Shown: positions 4,715 to 5,634 of the stretch, in pieces
How the letters are laid out: each line of letters starts with the position of its first letter
Position numbering within the stretch: position 1 is the first letter of the stretch
NCBI GenBank assembly: GCA_945878515.1
Contig: CAMCTL010000198.1
Span: forward strand, 1-5,634
Length of the DNA stretch: 5,634 nt
Source of the DNA: Flavobacterium psychrophilum
Lineage (GTDB): Bacteria > Bacteroidota > Bacteroidia > Flavobacteriales > Flavobacteriaceae
Direction of reading: 5' to 3'
Program-made: the position numbers and the translations under genes
Notes under the pieces: model-generated
Told to the model about the DNA's origin: nothing
Database searches by the model: none
Seen by the model: the letters and a program-made list of their open reading frames with translations, nothing else

Positions 4715-5087
4715 TCATAACTTATATTCATACTGTTTAAGAAATTCTAATGAAATATATTCTAACATGTTTGCATTTGTTGCTATAAAATAATTGAAGG
4801 TGGAAATCCTACAACCATTGCTTCTTTCCAACGGAGCGCAGACAGAAACACCAAATATTACCACCTTTTAGTCCCAAAAAGCCATAAGCTTTGTTCGGAC
4901 TAATTAAATCGTTTCCTTGCGAATGTGAATAAATCAAAAACTCGGCCGTCATTAGTGCTGCGATAACGTGAAGTCCAGCATCGTTTGCATCTGTTGAGCA
5001 AAAACCAGTTCTATAAAATCCAGTTAATGGGTCTTTACTCGCTAACGTTAAAGCTCCTCCCAAAACATTTTTTTGACTTGTTCGCAT
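4715..5087 (-). pseudogene. DUF2237-family gene disrupted by two frameshifts
   Basis: From an ATG at 5085-5087 the first frame reads K-N-V-L-G-G, D-P-L-T-G-F-Y-R, G-L-H, A-L-M-T-A-E-F-L, G-N-D-L, G-F-L-G-L-K-G-G-N-I-W-C-F-C. These are the blocks of the DUF2237 family, small proteins of about 120 residues with no settled function. After W-C-F-C (4842-4853) two extra bases (4840-4841) break the frame. It resumes as A-L-R-W-K-E-A-M-V-V-G-F-P-P-S-I-I-L (4786-4839), matching the family's C-A-L-R-W-K-E-A. A two-base codon at 4784-4785 breaks it again, and it ends A-T-N-A-N-M-L-E-Y-I-S-L-E-F-L-K to a TGA at 4715-4717, matching the family end near A-T-H-E-x-x-L-E-Y. Several family cysteines are also replaced (for example V-C-A-V-M became I-A-A-L-M). 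Without correction the frame stops at 4809-4811 with a foreign tail. The frame also extends upstream to an ATG at 5150, but those 21 residues are outside the family. Confidence 0.85.
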
Positions 5088-5201
5088 ATTTATCAGGCGT
5101 ATACCTTTCAGCCAAAATACAATCTTTCTTGCTGTTAATTTTTTGAGCATTAATCATTATCGAAGTTACAAACATCAAAAATCACAACACATCTTTGATT
5201 T

Positions 5202-5634
5202 CTACTTTTGTAAATAATTAAAAATAATCTGTATTGCACCTTTATTCATTTGTACAAAAGTGCTACAGATATGTCCTTTTTCGTGGCGAATATTTTCATT
5301 TTGAATTAAATTCGAAAAAGCATCTGAAAGCTCGTTTTTATTGGCAATAGAAATGCAACCTCCAATATTTACTAAAGCGGTTGCCTCCGCAAAATGACTG
5401 AAATTAGGACCAATAACAATTGGAATGCCAAAAGTAGCGGGTTCTAAAATATTGTGAACGCCAGGATTTCCAAAACCTCCACCAACGTAAGCAATATCGG
5501 CATAACTGTAAATCTTAGTCAAAATCCCGATGGTATCAATGATGAAAACATCGAAATCTTGTGGAGACAGTTTGCGACTTGTATCTACTTCCGAAAACAA
5601 AACTGTTTTTTTAGAGATACTATTTTTCAATTCC
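5202..5634 (-). CDS. waaA: 3-deoxy-D-manno-octulosonic acid (Kdo) transferase, C-terminal part
   Basis: The window end cuts the gene; 143 C-terminal codons and the TAG at 5202-5204 are visible, about one third of a usual enzyme. The family signature is clear: I-D-T-I-G-I-L-T-K-I-Y-S-Y-A-D-I-A-Y-V-G-G-G-F, then G-V-H-N-I-L-E-P-A-T-F-G-I-P-I-V-I-G-P, then H-F-A-E-A-T-A-L. This is the C-terminal, CMP-Kdo-binding Rossmann half of WaaA/KdtA (glycosyltransferase family 30). WaaA transfers Kdo from CMP-Kdo onto lipid IVA at the inner face of the cytoplasmic membrane, the first step of LPS core assembly. The TTG at 5628-5630 is an internal Leu codon, not a start, because the frame is open to the window edge and the N-terminal acceptor domain must lie beyond it. 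The gene looks intact where visible. The broken DUF2237 gene follows 114 bases downstream. Confidence 0.93.
   Translation of the reverse strand, partial: ELKNSISKKTVLFSEVDTSRKLSPQDFDVFIIDTIGILTKIYSYADIAYVGGGFGNPGVHNILEPATFGIPIVIGPNFSHFAEATALVNIGGCISIANKNELSDAFSNLIQNENIRHEKGHICSTFVQMNKGAIQIIFNYLQK

Noticed and set aside
5088..5150. Use of the ATG at 5150 as the DUF2237 start
   Set aside because: The 21 extra residues do not resemble the family, whose members begin a few residues before N-V-L-G; the ATG at 5087 fits better. The gene is broken anyway.
5174..5199. ATCAAA ... TTTGAT as terminator of waaA
   Set aside because: Only six A/T-rich pairs with a 14-base loop and no T tract on the minus strand.
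1..5634. CRISPR arrays, tRNA or rRNA genes, insertion sequences, integrase or toxin-antitoxin genes
   Set aside because: I looked for direct-repeat arrays, cloverleaf-like arms, transposase motifs and paired small ORFs and saw none. The only tandem repeats are the coding heptads at 4057-4140.

Overview
The window is strongly AT-rich and looks like chromosomal DNA of a Flavobacterium-like member of the Bacteroidetes. The evidence is: (i) several promoters with the Bacteroidetes -7 element TAnnTTTG and no recognisable Shine-Dalgarno sequences; (ii) a small lipoprotein whose mature N-terminus is C-K-K-E; (iii) protein sequences (L13, SCO/DUF420 pair, Kdo transferase) that read like flavobacterial versions. 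I assign no species.

Layout. Positions 1-79 (minus) are the first 26 codons of rplM (ribosomal protein L13), starting at GTG, with a textbook promoter at 125-155. Positions 133-709 are a long AT-rich divergent intergenic region that ends in the promoter and probable operator of a LacI-family regulator gene (710-1735, plus). After a structured, gene-free stretch comes a tight plus-strand operon, 2003-3486: an SCO/SenC copper chaperone, a DUF420 (CtaM-like) membrane protein, and a small exported membrane protein with a C-A-M-C motif. The first two are known cytochrome oxidase assembly types; the third is probably their partner. Positions 3487-3980 hold no intact gene, only an imperfect inverted repeat and faint minus-strand coding remnants. 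A hairpin terminator at 3988-4023 ends the minus-strand gene for a very small lipoprotein (4036-4227) with four tandem heptapeptides. Positions 4228-4714 are again gene-free with a second possible remnant. Positions 4715-5087 (minus) are a DUF2237-family gene broken by two frameshifts, whose C-terminal part can be recovered in other frames. Positions 5202-5634 (minus) are the C-terminal 143 codons of waaA/kdtA, the Kdo transferase of lipid A core synthesis, cut by the window end.

How it fits together. The window covers ordinary housekeeping functions (translation, respiratory oxidase maturation, LPS core) plus one regulator whose targets are not visible here. The right half looks like a zone of gene decay between conserved genes. 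I see no convincing new multi-gene defence or mobile system. The items most worth following up are the SCO-DUF420-CAMC trio, the broken DUF2237 gene, the dyad over the regulator's promoter, and the repeat lipoprotein.
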